Below, piece by piece: positions 11,325-22,932 of a stretch of DNA of 64,000 nt. The stretch covers positions 558,001 to 622,000 of the forward strand of contig JAEHOE010000059.1 of the NCBI GenBank assembly GCA_016858145.1, given 5' to 3'. The notes under the pieces are model-generated. The model worked only from the letters and a program-made list of their open reading frames with translations. It was not told the DNA's origin and did no database searches. The position numbers were made by a program, and so were the translations under genes. Source of the stretch: Edaphochlamys debaryana (Eukaryota > Chlorophyta > Chlorophyceae > Chlamydomonadales). Within the stretch, counting starts at the first letter, position 1. Every line of letters starts with the position of its first letter.

Positions 11325-14300
11325 ATGGACACCGAGCTAGGCTCAATGGAGCGGCTTAACTGGGCGGATGAAGTCGACGACAGTGAGTCGCGGACCGATC
11401 ACCATCTTTGCGGCAGCGAGGCTGTTGGCGGGCTTTGGGGTCCAGCCTCCACGGACTGGAGATCAGATGACAAGGTCGACAGCGCTCGCTATCCTGCGGC
11501 ATTTCGCTAGTTGTGCCCTACCCCGGCTCGGCGGGAGCGCGTGTCGTCGCGGGACCAGCCAGTGGGAAGCGACTTTGTGTAGAGAAATCCCATGCCTGTG
11601 ATTGTCGCTTTGCATGGGCTTGGGCTTGAGCATCTGCGTGCCCTGGCGCTGGCGTGGCGGAGTGCACGCGAGGTTTCGGTGGCGGCGACCGGCCAGCGAG
11701 CCGTGCTGCGTTTCGTCGCTGTGCGCAGTTGTCGGGTCTTGAGTAGAATGCACTGGTGCGCGCCGCCGGCGCGTGGGGGGCCCAACCGGCGCGCAACACC
11801 CGACCGTTCCGGTGCCGCACCACACCACAACCCGCCGCACCCGCCCCCACGGGCCCGCGCCCATCACGCACGTGTGCCTGTGCTCCTTGCGGATACCCCT
11901 CTGCCCACTACCGCACTCTCCCCACTACCAGCCTGCGCTCTCGAAGCTCTCCTCTTGCTCCGCTCACCCCTCACGCGAACACCCGCCGGTTTCCTCCCCT
12001 CCCCTCCTCTCACCACCCGCAGTGGACAAGGCAATGGAGGCGGAGGCGGCCTTGCACCCGCCACCCCCGCAGCCGCAGCCTCACGCCCAGGCAGCCCCAG
12101 CGCGGCAGCACGGGCCGGCAACGTTTGGAATGGTGTTTGGGGGCGTACCCAATGACTTCGAGCCCTGGGAGGTGGACCGAATGATGAAGGACCTGCTGCC
12201 GCAGATTCGGGTGCGTGCGTGCGTGCGTGCGTGGTTCGGTGCGTGCGTGGGTCGGTTCGTGCGTGGGGACTGGGCCACCACATAGGTCGCGTTCGAGTTA
12301 GGGCCGGTCTTTGTCCGGCACAGAGTCCTGTCCCGCGTGCCGCGTGCTGCGGTAGCTTGCTGTGGTGCAGCCCTTGTGCAGCCCGTTTCCATGGCTCATC
12401 TCCACGCGTGTGTTCTACCTCGCTTTGCCGCTGATTTTAGTCCCCGCGTTCCGCGTCCTCCCCCACACCTGGTCAGGTGGCGGACCGCCGCCGTGTGCCG
12501 GGGCCGGCGGCGGTGTACGAGATGGATCTCACCAGCCGTGCTGACGTGGATGCCGTTTGCAACCGACTCAATGGAGTGAGCAGGCCCATGGGCGGAGTGA
12601 CGCATGTCGGGGGGCTGATGGGGCTGCGTGGGCAGCGCAACCCTTCCTCGCTTGAGAGGTGGGGCTGGAACCGGTGGTCCAGCTTCGAGCTTGGCTTGCG
12701 TCCCTGGGGCAGTGCTTCACTCGCTTCCCCCGCCCTGCCTGCCTGCCTGCTGCCGCCCTTCCTCCCCAGCTTATGATCGGGGAGTGCCGCGTGTGGGCGC
12801 AGACCGCTGACACGCCCGGTGAGTGGACCCCCCGGCTTTTGCGTGGGGCGGTGGGAGGACTTTTGGGGAACTGATGATCACAGGATCACAGGATCACAGC
12901 TTCGGGGAACTGATGATGATGGTCACAGGATCACAGCTTGGCCCTGGCACGGTGACTCAAAAGGCGGGGGCTGCCTTAATGCATCAGTGACGGTCGTTTA
13001 TATCGGCTCGGCCCGTCCTGCAGGTTACAACCAGTCGTACCCGCGCGGAGGCCGGCCTGGCCCTCCGCCCCGCCTGGACCAGTCGTACAGCAGCCGGTAC
13101 GGCAACGGCCCGGACGGCCCGTACAGCAGCGGCCCACGTGGCGGGTACGGCGACCGTGACCGGCCGTACCCGCCGCGCGAGGGCGGCCTCGCACCACACC
13201 CCAGCTTCCCGCCCACCAGGTGGGTTACCGGGGGCCGAACTTATGTCTCAGGGCAAAGAAGAGTGGAAGTGCCGCCGCCTGTAACGGAGCACTACCGTCA
13301 CATGCGAGAATGGCTGGCAGGGGATTATGTGGAGGGCCATGCATGAGCCGTGGCTGTCACAGGGGCGGGAGGAGGGCTGCCCCATGTGCCGGACAGGCCG
13401 AGACCGTGGACCTCAGCGTATGTACGCTTCTGCGGACGATAAATCTCTGACTGCTCCGATCTGCCACTTCACGCTACCCCAGGCCGGACTCTGGGGCCTT
13501 TAGGGGCCGAGACCACAGCCCGCCCCGGGGCCCGGGGCGGCGGCCCAGCGGGCGGGAAGACGACTGGCACCGGGGGGCGCCGGGTGCGTGGGCCGGCGGG
13601 GCCGGGGGGGTGCTGAGCTTGAGGTTCAGTGCTTGCTGGGATCGCAACGCTCGCTTGCAGCTGGGGCCAATCCTTAGGACGAATGCCCGCGTCGGCGCAT
13701 GCTGTAGGGGTGACGCAGCCTGCCCGACTGCAGGCCGTGAGGGTGCTCCGCTGACGCTTTCCTCCGCCTCGGGACGTCGTGCGCAGGGTCGGATTGGCAT
13801 GGCGACGGCGGCTACGGCGGCGGCCGTGGCGGGGCGTTCCCGGGGCCGCCTCGGGACCCCCGCCAGGAGGACTTTGGCCCCGGCGGTGAGGCCGCGTCTC
13901 GCTCGCCCCGGCCGCCCTTTCCGCACCCTCTTCTTCTCTCCCTTCCTTCTCATCTTTTACCTGTCGCCCACACACCCGCTACTCCGCGCTTTCCCACCAT
14001 CACGCCTGCCCTGCATCCCCCACGCTGCCCCTGCCCCAGGCCGGCGCGGCGGCCCGCCCGGACCGCCCGGACCGGACCGCTGGCCGGACGACCGCGACCG
14101 CTGGGCCGGGCCCCTGGGCCCACGCGGCTCCATGCCCCCGCCGCCTCCTCCGCCGCCCCCGCCGCCGCCCCAGGGCTCAGGCAGCTCCACCAACCTGCCC
14201 TTCATGGATGGGGACCGGCCGCGGCTCAAACTGCACCCCCGCAACTCGGCTACCTCGGGGGACGGGGCTGGCGGCGGCGAGGGCGAGGCCGAGGCGGGCA

Positions 14301-15545
14301 CGGCCGTGGAGCCGGGGGCGGCCCCTGGAGAGGCTGCAGCGGGAGGTGAGGCGGCGGCTGGGGCCGGTTGGGGTGGTGGTGGTGGTGTGGGGTTCGGCGG
14401 CGGGGTTTCGACGGGGAGCTACCCATGCGGGACTGTGCGGGCATCGGGAACGGAGAGAGAAGACTGCACGGGCTGACTCCAGGCTTCCCGGATGACGCTG
14501 TGACGTCGGCATGTGTTGCAACTTGTGAGTTGCCCGATGGGTTTCGTGCTTCCGGCCGCTCAACACTCCGCTGCGCCTCCCCCGCTGCAGGGCCAGGCCC
14601 TGCCCCCCAGCCGGCGCCGTCCCCCACCGGCGCTCTTGCAGCCACCACCTCCGGTGCGCTGCCATCCGCTAGCTCCACGGGGGCAGGGGCGGCGTCGAAG
14701 CCCAAGTCCAACCCCTTTGGCGCGGCCCGTCCAGTGGACACTCTTGCTCGGGAGCGTGAAATCGAGGAGCGCATCGCACGGGAAAAAGTGGGAGTCGACT
14801 TCAAGGAGCGCGGGCTCGGCCGCGGCCCCAGCGGGCTCATCACCGTTCCCACCGGCACGCCCGCGGCCGCCGGCCCGAGCTCGCTCCCGCCGCTGCCGCC
14901 TTCCGTGGCGCCGTCAGCGATGCCTCTGCCGGGCGTGGCGGTGGTGGCGGCTCCGCCGCCGCCCCCGCCGCCGGCGGCGGTTGGGGCAGTGCCCATGGCG
15001 ATGCCCATTGCAGTGCCGCTGACGCAGGCGCAAGCACAGCCGGGCCCGCCGCCGCCGCCGGTCCCTGCGCTGACGGCGCCGCTGGCTCACGGTCACGGCG
15101 CCACCCACCCCCACATGCTCATGTCCCTCGCTGGCATCCCGCCGCCGCCCTTGTCTGGGCTAATGACGCTCGATCTCTCGGGGCAGCATCCGCACGCGGT
15201 CCCGCACATGGGCCCGGGCGGGCCCATGATGGACCCGTCCCAGCAGGCCCAGGCCCAGGCGGGCCCGCCGCCGGGCACCGTACTGCCGCCGCCCGTGCCG
15301 CCGGCGCACAACGTCCCCATGAACATGCACCAGCCGGCGCCGCCGCCGCCGCCGCCGCCGATGCAGCAGATGCAGATGGCGGGCCCGCCGCCACCGCACA
15401 TCCTGCAGCGGCCGCCGGGAGCGCTGTCGCCGCCACCGCCGATGCAGCCGCTGGCGCCGCCGCCGCACCTCGCGCCGCCGGGGCAGCCGATGCAGGGCCA
15501 GGTGCACCTGCTGCAACGGCCCCGCGGCGTCGAGCAGCCGCCGCC

Positions 15546-15576
<31 letters not shown>

Positions 15577-17430
15577 ATGGACGACACGCTCCGGCGCGCT
15601 GCGGCCGATCAGGTGACGGCGCGGCGGCACGCCCACGCCCACGCGCAGCACGCAGCGCAGGCGGCGGAGGCGTCCGCCGCTGCCGCCGCCGCCGTCAAGG
15701 CCGCTGCGTCGGCCGCCGCCTCGGCGGCGCTGCCGCCGAACGCTGGCGTGCACGCACCGGCGGTGCACGGTAGCGCATCGGGTACCGCGGATGGGCAGTA
15801 CGACGATGACGAGGATGACGAGCAGTTCGAGGACGCACAGGAGCACCTGCACGGATCGGACGGGTCAGCGGGATCCGAAGGGGCCACGGCGGCGCTTGCC
15901 GCGGCCGCGGCGGCGGCGGCAGGCCTGGCGTCGCAAGGGAGCAGCGAGCGAGGCCGGGGTGGCCGGGGCGGCCGCGGCGGCCGGGGCGGCCGCGGCGAGG
16001 GCCGGGGCGGCGGCCGTGGAGAGGGTGGCCGCGGAGAGGGGCGGGGAGGGCGCGGCGCTGGGCGCGGTCGCGGCGAGGGCCGGGGTGGCGAGGGTCGGGG
16101 CGGCGAGCAGCGGCCCTGGCGCGACGGAGATGAGGAGGGTGAGTGGTCGGGTCGTGTCACTGCCGTGCAGCGCCTCGTGTGGGGGGATACAGGAATTCTG
16201 GGGGATTCAGCCAGCCAGGACTAGGCTGCGGTGCTGGTCCCAAGAAGTGCAAGCGGCTGCGTATGGGCTGTGTCCGCGGTAGGACTAGAAGGCTACCGGG
16301 GGGGCCCTGCAGTACGGCGCTCGACGTATTGCGCTGCAGCCCCTTGCAATCCTTTGCCTGGGCCGGTCTGCCTGGTGCGCATGAAGGGAGGCTTGGGGTG
16401 CCTGGGGTGCCTGCATGACATCCACGCCAACCCCGTCTACTGTGCAGGGCCAGATGGCAGCGGGCGGCGCGGCGGGCGCGGCGAGGGCCGTGGCCGTGGC
16501 CGGGGCGAGGGTGGTCGCGGTGAGGGGCGCGGCGGTCGGGGCGGGCGCGGCGAGGGGCGGGGCGCAGGGCCGGCCGAGGAGCTCCACCCCCACGCCCACC
16601 CGCACGGACATGCACCCCCGCCGCCTCCGCCTCCGCCGCACGGCCAGGCCCAGGCGGGCCCAGGCCCGTCGCCACACGGGCCTAGGAAGCCCAGGCCCGA
16701 CGGGGCCCACGAGGGTCGTTCTGCTGAGGCTTCGATTGAGAGTGAAGAGCGCAGCTTTGGGGGGAGAGGCGGCGGCGGCCGGGGCGGCCGCGGGGAGGGC
16801 GGCGGCCGCGGGGGGCGCGGCGGCGGCCGGAGCGAGGGCGGCGGCGGCGGCCGCGGTCGCGGCGATCGCGGGGAACGCAGCGACGCCAGCGCTGGCCGGG
16901 GCGGCGGCGGGGGCGGCGGCGGGGCAGCGCATGCGGACCACTCCCACCACGGCTCCTCCTCTCACTCTCACGCTCACGCGCCCAAGCACGAGGGCCACCA
17001 CGCAGGGGGCTCGGGCCACACCGAGCGGGCCGATAAGGAGGGCGGGGCGCACCACGGCGGGTCCCACGCCGACCGGGCCCATGCGGAGAAGGGCCATGGG
17101 GACAGGGGCGGGCACGGGGCTCGAGAGGCAGCGCACGGCGGCAGGGGCCCCCGCGGCGGCAGCTCTGGCGGCGCTGAGCCGGCGCACGGCGGCAAGGGCG
17201 GCGGGGGCGCGGGCGCGGGTGCGAGCGGGGGCAGGGGCGGCCGAACCTCCGAGGGCGGGGCCAAGGCGGGCGGCGGCGGCAAGGGCGGCAAGGCCGCTGA
17301 GGCGGCTGCGGAGGCGCACCATGAGTCCAAGGCCCAGGCCCTCTACAAGAAGGTGATCGAGCACCAGGGCGCGAAGCCGACAAAGGTCTCCAACGTGTTT
17401 GACCTGCTGAACATCGTTGGTGACGATTGA
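11325..17430 (+). CDS. EIF4B: Eukaryotic translation initiation factor 4B (eIF4B), 10 exons, 1208 aa
   Basis: Exons 11325-11382, 12023-12210, 12477-12575, 12770-12818, 13024-13219, 13483-13583, 13787-13885, 14040-14345, 14591-16138 and 16448-17430 join in phase to 3627 nt. The N-terminus (MERLNWADEVDD) is followed by an RRM-like fold, starting TFGMVFGGVPNDFEPWEV and ending ECRVWAQT (about 55-130). A DRG/Tyr-rich region follows. DRPRLKLHPRN and NPFGAARPVDTLAREREIEE match the two linear motifs of animal and plant eIF4B (RPRLxLxPR and FGxAKPVDTxxREREVEE). eIF4B binds RNA and stimulates the eIF4A helicase during 48S scanning in the cytoplasm. This copy is about twice the usual length. It carries a large poly-Pro/Ala insert in exon 9, two RGG/RG-rich blocks split by the last intron, His-rich stretches, and a conserved-looking tail (KVSNVFDLLN). 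The extra length is low-complexity sequence. Confidence 0.85.
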
Positions 17431-17550
17431 GCCGCTATCGCACGGATGGTCAGCTGGCGGGACGCGGCAAAGGACGTAGGTGGAAAGCGAATGGGAGCTG
17501 AGGCTGGAGCGCAGCTGGCAGCAGCGTAGGCCAGGGGGTGTGGACGTATG

Positions 17551-18147
17551 TTAGTAGGAGCGAGGTGAGCAGGTTGTGGGCGCCAACAGGGGGGGGCGGA
17601 ACCAGGCAGGGTCCGCCCGGTCGGGAAGTTGGCGGGGGGGGGGGGGTCGCTGGGCAGTAGGTAGGCGGCGGAGGCCTGTGGCCGTGTGGCGGTGGCTGGT
17701 ACTGGGTTGAGGCAGGACGTTTGCCGGCGGGTGCGGGGGTGCTAGCGCGGAAAGTTGTGTGGGGTGGAGGCCGGGCAAGTCAAGGGGCTGCAATGTAGGG
17801 TGGACGAATGCAGGTGATGCCACGATGAGGTCGAGGGTGTGGCGGAGGGTTTGCGTGGGTGCGGGGCGGCTCTTGTTGGGGGGGGGCTTGGACGCTGGGG
17901 AGCGCTGCGCTAGCGTTTCACGCCATGCGATGCCTGGGGCCTGAATGGCGGCCGTGACGAAGTCGTCATGTAACCGCAACACGGTCGCAGGGGGAACGCG
18001 GGGCAGAGCGATAGTGGTGAAAGTTCTGCTTGCGTCAGGCTCTCTGGGCCTCTGCTGCTCTTGCGAATCAGCAGTGGAGTCCACCGCTGGGACCTCGGGG
18101 AGCGGCCGTAGCAGAATGGGACGGTCGGTGCGCCGGCTCTTGTCCAT
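17551..18147 (-). CDS. Doubtful Pro-rich ORF, 198 codons
   Basis: An ATG-initiated frame (MDKSRRTDRPILLRPLPEVP...) stays open for 198 codons, convergent with the eIF4B 3' UTR. No domain, splice site or poly(A) signal supports it, and its Pro/Arg/Thr composition fits a chance frame. It overlaps the proposed eIF4B poly(A) signal on the other strand. Confidence 0.2.
   Translation of the reverse strand: MDKSRRTDRPILLRPLPEVPAVDSTADSQEQQRPREPDASRTFTTIALPRVPPATVLRLHDDFVTAAIQAPGIAWRETLAQRSPASKPPPNKSRPAPTQTLRHTLDLIVASPAFVHPTLQPLDLPGLHPTQLSALAPPHPPANVLPQPSTSHRHTATGLRRLPTAQRPPPPRQLPDRADPAWFRPPLLAPTTCSPRSY
17969..17973 (+). terminator. Candidate TGTAA poly(A) signal for the eIF4B gene
   Basis: TGTAA is the standard volvocine polyadenylation signal. 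This is the first copy seen downstream of the eIF4B stop at 17430, which would give a 3' UTR of about 550 nt. Confidence 0.35.
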
Positions 18148-18940
18148 GCTGCCATATGGTTGATGCCTTGTAGCCTTCCTCAGTCTTACATCGAGGGGCC
18201 AACTCCGACGCCGTTGACAGCCCCAGCAGCCGCCGAACGTACATCACACGGCAGGTTACAAACCGGGCAGTTGAATAAAGCAAATACCGACTCGTTAACT
18301 CGGGCGACGGCTTTCTCATTGCACACACAGGCATTCGCTTGATTATTGGCAGACAGTGCTGCTATCTTCCTGGGGCTTGGCTCTTGGCTGTGACCGAAAG
18401 TACCCCCTGGCTTTCGGTACATGTGCACGTGTACATGTGCCTGCGTCACGCAAGAGCCTGCGATTCACGCCTAGCCCGCGATGCCACAAGCTTTACTTTC
18501 GTTATCCCTATCGCTTGTGATTAAGAGCAGGGAAAGTTATCGACCACGCTCCAACATGCCGGCGACATGTCTGGGGGCTCAACCTCCACGCGCGTACTCA
18601 GTCAGAGTGTGTTGCTAGCTAACCTTGCGCAATTCTCTGAGGGCAGTCGCGACACGGTGCACTTGCTCTCTTGCTCTAGGTCCAAGAACCGTACACGAGC
18701 AAGGTGCTTACTTGCATGGTGCACGGTGGCTCATGGGCGTCGCAGCTATGGCGCTTACACCCTGCACTGACCCCACGCCAACCCACAGGCGTGCTCGGCG
18801 TGCGGCCAGAGGCCCCTGAGGGTCATCCGGCCGCATGGTGCGGAGCGCAGCCGCGACGTTCAAGCCTATAACGGCTGCGGAACGTTCTGGGTGAGACCGG
18901 TCCGGGTACCTGGGTGGCGAAGGGCTGGGTGTAGAAGAAC
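18148..18940. other. Intergenic region, no gene seen
   Basis: No spliced or unspliced coding sequence could be supported. The GC content is somewhat lower around 18200-18560. Confidence 0.45.
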
Positions 18941-18943
18941 ATG

Positions 18944-19124
18944 GGCTGGGTGCCTGGGGAAAGGCCTTGGGAAGGGCTGGGTGCCTGGGGGGAGGGCTGG
19001 GTGCCTGGGGGAGGGCTGGGTGCCTGGGTGCCTGGGAAAGGGCCTGGGGAAGGGCTTCCTTCCTTCCTTCTTCCTTCACGATTCGCTGACGCCTTGCGTC
19101 CCCAAATGCCCCCTGCGTTCCCCC
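18944..19124 (+). repeat. Composite dispersed repeat, copy 1 (G-rich tandem, CTTCC run, 43-bp core)
   Basis: A tandem of GGGCTGGGTGCCTGG-like 15-mers leads into a CTTCC run and then a core at 19081-19123 (attcgctgacgccttgcgtc...). The same ordered structure occurs at 20338, 22353 and 22933. This copy is followed directly by the 53-bp TTGACCA repeat and the Fanzor-like exons. Confidence 0.8.
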
Positions 19125-19177
19125 CACATGTTGACCACTCGACCAATTGACCACTCCACCAGTTGACCATTCTCCCG
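19125..19177 (+). repeat. 53-bp TTGACCA repeat, copy 1
   Basis: It contains three 16-bp sub-units starting TTGACCA (TTGACCACTCGACCAA, then TTGACCACTCCACCAG, then TTGACCATTCTCCCG). An identical 53-bp copy lies at 25800-25852. Each copy sits shortly upstream of a Fanzor-like exon. Confidence 0.9.
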
Positions 19178-19284
19178 GCGCCGGGGCTGGGGGCGACGGC
19201 GCTGGGCGGGGGCGACGGCGCCGGGGCTGGGGGCGACGGTGATGTGCCGCCCCAGCTTCCTCAGCAGCCCAGGCACGCTCGCAG

Positions 19285-20177
19285 GCGGTCTACATGGACC
19301 CGCCGTTCACATGGCCGGCAGCGGGGGCCCCAGCACACCCGCAGCGGGGTACCCAAAGGCCACCACCAGCGCCGTGCCGCGACAGCGGCCCGGCAAGGGC
19401 AGCGTCGCGGCGTCTGCCGCCTTGGCGGTGGACATTACCGCTCGGAGACCGGCCAGACTGCCGCCTACCGGCTCTGGCACGAGGCCCGGCTGGCGGAAGA
19501 GCCTGTGCTGGCGGCATACCAGAGTCAGATGCCGTCAGCCCGGGTGGGAACGGCGGCTGCTCACGCATGCCGCCTCCGCTACCGGTACGGTGGTGCCGGT
19601 ACGGCGCCCGGCGTAGTGGATCTGCTGCAGCATTACCACAGCAACAATTACCGCCAGCGGCGCCTAGGGGTCTACATACAGACCCAGCGGGTGCTGCACC
19701 GAGTGGCGCGGCAGCTGGTAGGAGGTGCAGAGAAGGATGACGTGGTCATTGGCTGGGGCAACGCCAGGTGAGACGAGGTTGCAGGCTGTACTCGTAAATT
19801 CTTCTTGGTGACCTTGCCCGGCCGTACTCGTCCCACGACCTTGGCCTGTCTTTAACAATCTTGCCCGGCCTTGCTCGTCTCGCAGCACGGCGTACGGCTC
19901 TCCCCTAAGCCGCAAGGGCCGTGGCCCAAACAAGGTCCTCATCAAGCTACTGCGGGAGCGGTATGCTCGTGAGGTCCGAATAATCGACGAGTTCAGGACG
20001 AGCAGGGTGAGTGCTGCCTGCGAAATGGGGTAGAGCTTGTTTGTACCGTTGATCTCAGCGCGTGATCCTCTCACAGGTCTGCTTCAACTGTGGGCGGCCC
20101 AAGCTGACATCCGTCCTGCCGCATAACGGCACTCGGCGCCACCCCGTTCAAGTGTGCAACCACTGCGCGACGGTCTG
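19285..20177 (+). pseudogene. Fanzor/TnpB-like RuvC nuclease gene fragment with zinc ribbon
   Basis: Three exons join in phase: one ending at 19767 (...VVIGWGNA), 19886-20006, and 20077-20177. Together they read GWGNARSTAYGSPLSRKG..., then IIDEFRTSRVCFNCG, then a CNHC pair. This is the RuvC-II block followed by the TSxxCxxCG...CxxC zinc ribbon diagnostic of TnpB and its eukaryotic homologue Fanzor. These are RNA-guided DNA endonucleases carried by transposons. Upstream, HYRSETGQTAAYRLW fits the segment before RuvC-II. A candidate RuvC-I Asp (AVYMDPPFT) lies at 19285 in a different frame, so a frameshift or an unseen intron separates it. The last exon ends at a donor after CATVW (gtgagg, 20178). 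The expected RDxNAAxNI exon is not found until 25862, so the gene is split or truncated. The REC/WED N-terminus was not seen. Confidence 0.68.
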
Positions 20178-20337
20178 GTGAGGCTGGGTACGGCACAGGC
20201 GGAATGGTGGAGCGGAGGCGCGGGGCCTTAGCTTGAGGTAGCGAGTTGCCACGCGTCTCTTTGGCTCCCCATGAACTCAATGTCTCCCCGCCCTTGTTGC
20301 CTCCCCACTGCATCGGACCACTTTCAAACCAGGGTGA

Positions 20338-20770
20338 GTGGGAGGGCGGGCTTGGGGAAGGGACCTGGGGACCTGCGGGCTTGGGGAAGGGACCTGGGGA
20401 CCTGCGGGTTTGGGGAAGGGACCTGGAGAAGGGCACTCCTTCCTTCCTTCCGTCCTTCCTTCCTTCCTTCCTTCCGTCCTTCTTTCCTTCCCCAGTCCTA
20501 ACACCCTTCCCCCCTTGCTCTCCCACTTCCACCCCCACCCCCTCCCCCCACCCCCACCCCCACCCCCACCCCCACCCCCACCCCCACCCCCACCCCCACC
20601 CGCTCAGCAACAAACACCCACCCCCACCCCCACCCCCACCCCCGCCCACCTGGGAAAGTGCCTTGGGGAAAGTGCCTTGGGGAAAGGACCTTGGGGAAAG
20701 GATATTGGGGAAGGGCCTTCCTTTGCGATTCGCTGACGCCTTGCTTCCCCAAATGCCCCCTGCGTCCCCC
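20338..20770 (+). repeat. Composite dispersed repeat, copy 2, with (CCCCCA)n block
   Basis: GGGACCTGGGGACCTGCGGG-type tandem units (20345-20430) and a (CTTCC)n run are followed by a (CCCCCA)n block at about 20538-20643. Then come GGGCCTTGGGGAAA-type units and the shared core at 20728-20770. Confidence 0.8.
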
Positions 20771-21000
20771 GAGCTGCCCCGCCCCTCCCTGCCTCCGTCC
20801 CCCGAGCCGCCCTGCCCCTCGCCGCCTCTGGCCCCCAGTCCGCCTCGCCGCTCGCCGCCTCCGCCCCCCGTGCAGTCCTGCCTGTCGCTGCCTCCGTCCT
20901 CGGAGCCACCCCGCCCCTAGCAGCCTTCGTCCCGCAAGCTGCCCTGCTCCTCGCCGCCTCCGTTCCCCGGGCTGCCCCCTGCGATCCCCGCGCCGCCCCG
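20771..21000 (+). repeat. Degenerate 32-33 bp GC minisatellite, about 7 units
   Basis: Successive units share the pattern CCCCGAGCYGCCCYGCCCCT followed by CSCCGCCTCCGTC. The open frame through it (Ser/Pro-rich) is a by-product of the repeat. Confidence 0.65.
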
Positions 21001-22352
21001 CCCGGACCGTGCAAGCCCCCGCCGGGCTTCGTCGTGACGCTGCCGCCGCTGTCCCAATCGGCAGTCGCATTGCTGTCTTCCAGACAACAAGACCCCGTGT
21101 CTTCACGCTGATCCCGCCGCGCCGTGACCGCACGCACGCGACCTATCCATGATGCTTACAATCAGGCCCCAGCCGCCCCGCGCCCCGCCACTCACCGCGG
21201 GTCCCGCGTGGCTTCTTCCACGCCCTGGCGCGCGCTCGCGTGTCGCCCATAGCGCCTTGCAGCCAAGCAGGGCGCTGGGCACGTGTGGCGTCAGAGGGCA
21301 CGAGCGCTTGGTCAAACAACCGCCTTGTGTGACGCAACGACGAGTAGGTGTGCCTGACGCACGCAAACAGGCAAGCGCTCCAGCGCAGCTACGACCCACA
21401 TACGCTCCCACAGCCGCTCACAATGGGAGCCGTACGGAGATGCGAACCTCCTCCGCGGCATCGGTCGCTTTCGCCGCTGGCGCGCCGCGCCGGCGCCAGG
21501 AACCATGGTCTGTGACGCGTGAAACGGGCGGGCAAGCTTGAAAGTGGGGCAACGCTGGGGTCCGCTGGGGAAGCAGGGCCCCACGCGGTCCCTCGTCGTC
21601 AGGGTGCCCTACCCTCCATTGCGCCGCGCCTAGAATGAAGCCCCCGGTTAATGACAATACGTGGGCCGGTCAGCTCGCTGACCCACAAGGTCGTGCCCGC
21701 CATGCGCATGTCCCAGCGTTTGACCGCGCATGCTGTGCTTACCGGCGCTGAGTCAACTGTCCGCACATAACGCCGCTGCATGGTTTGCTGTCCGCGGACC
21801 ACGTCAGGGCTCGCCCGCGGACGCACATGCGCCCTTGACTGTGCCGCAGCTCCCTCCACAACGGTCATATTTAGCCCAGCTGTAGCGGCTGTCCTTTGTT
21901 TGCTTGCAAGAGCGTGCGCGAGCCGCGCGACGACCCCGACGAAGATTCAAACGGCCCCGCGAGAGCGACGCCCCAGCCCTACAGGCCACCGCCCTACGGG
22001 CGCATTTGTGTGTCTGTGTGTGCGTTTGCATGAGTGAGTGACAACCGAGGAGTCGAGCGTGACACACGCCGGCCCTCGCGCACGTGCCGTCTCAAACCCC
22101 CGCCCCCGCCGGTCCCCCCGCGCGCGCCGTGTCGCACGCGACACCCGCGCCCCCGCGATGTCCCTGAGCTATTCGCACCGCCCGCCGCCGTTAGCACTTC
22201 GCTGTCCACCAGTTCCACAGTTGCGAATTTCCCCGACGGGGATGCGCTCGACGCTCTCCGCGATGCTGTTCCCGGTGCGCGTGCGCTGGGCAGCTGCACG
22301 CAGCGAGGCAACGACTGGAGTTGATAGTCGCGTCGGTCCTGACGAGAGTTTC
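21001..22352. other. Intergenic region, no gene seen
   Basis: Several frames of about 100 codons overlap on both strands, but none has splice signals or recognisable sequence. Confidence 0.45.
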
Positions 22353-22438
22353 CTGGGGTAAAGGGCCTTGGGGAAAGGGCCTTCCTTCGCAATTCGCTGA
22401 CGCCTTGCTTCCCCAAATGCCCCCTGCGTTCCCCGAGC
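22353..22438 (+). repeat. Composite dispersed repeat, copy 3 (short)
   Basis: Two GGGCCTTGGGGAAA units, then CTTCCTTCG and the core at 22392-22434. It is the shortest of the four copies. Confidence 0.8.
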
Positions 22439-22932
22439 TGGCGAGGGGGGCCCCAAAACGTGCGTGCTGAGAGGCAACCGGCTGCACGGCCTGACGGCGC
22501 TGAGTCCGGAGAGGGGTCACGCCGAACTGCACTCCGGCGGGACTTGAGGGCCACAACCGACTCCTGATACTACGTGGATCATACACGCGCTGTGCAGAGC
22601 CTGGGCGCGACGCCTCCTCGCTGCGATCTCATGCCTACCATCGGACGGCGTGCACGCATCCTCGCGCCTCCTTGGCTCCCACCGATTTGTGCGATAGGGA
22701 GATGGCGATGGTGGAATGATGTGGGGAGAAGGCTGTTCGGTGAAAACATATTCGGTCCCCTGTAGGGCACCGAGCAACGTGCTAACCGCCGCTATAAGCC
22801 CAAGCTTATAAGGTCTGGTCTCTCAAGCCCGACACCCCGCGGCAGTCCCGCGGCCCCGTTACTACTCCGCGACCGAAAAGCCCAGCCCCTGCCCCAATAC
22901 GGCGACGGGAGCATGCCCCGCGTTCCGAGCAA

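Noticed and set aside
14250..15008. 252-codon minus-strand frame
   Set aside because: It is the complement of the poly-Pro/Ala eIF4B exons and overlaps splice sites that are needed for the plus-strand gene.
20245..20920. 224-codon Pro-rich plus-strand frame
   Set aside because: It consists of the G-rich tandem, (CCCCCA)n and 33-bp minisatellite read through; no gene is implied.
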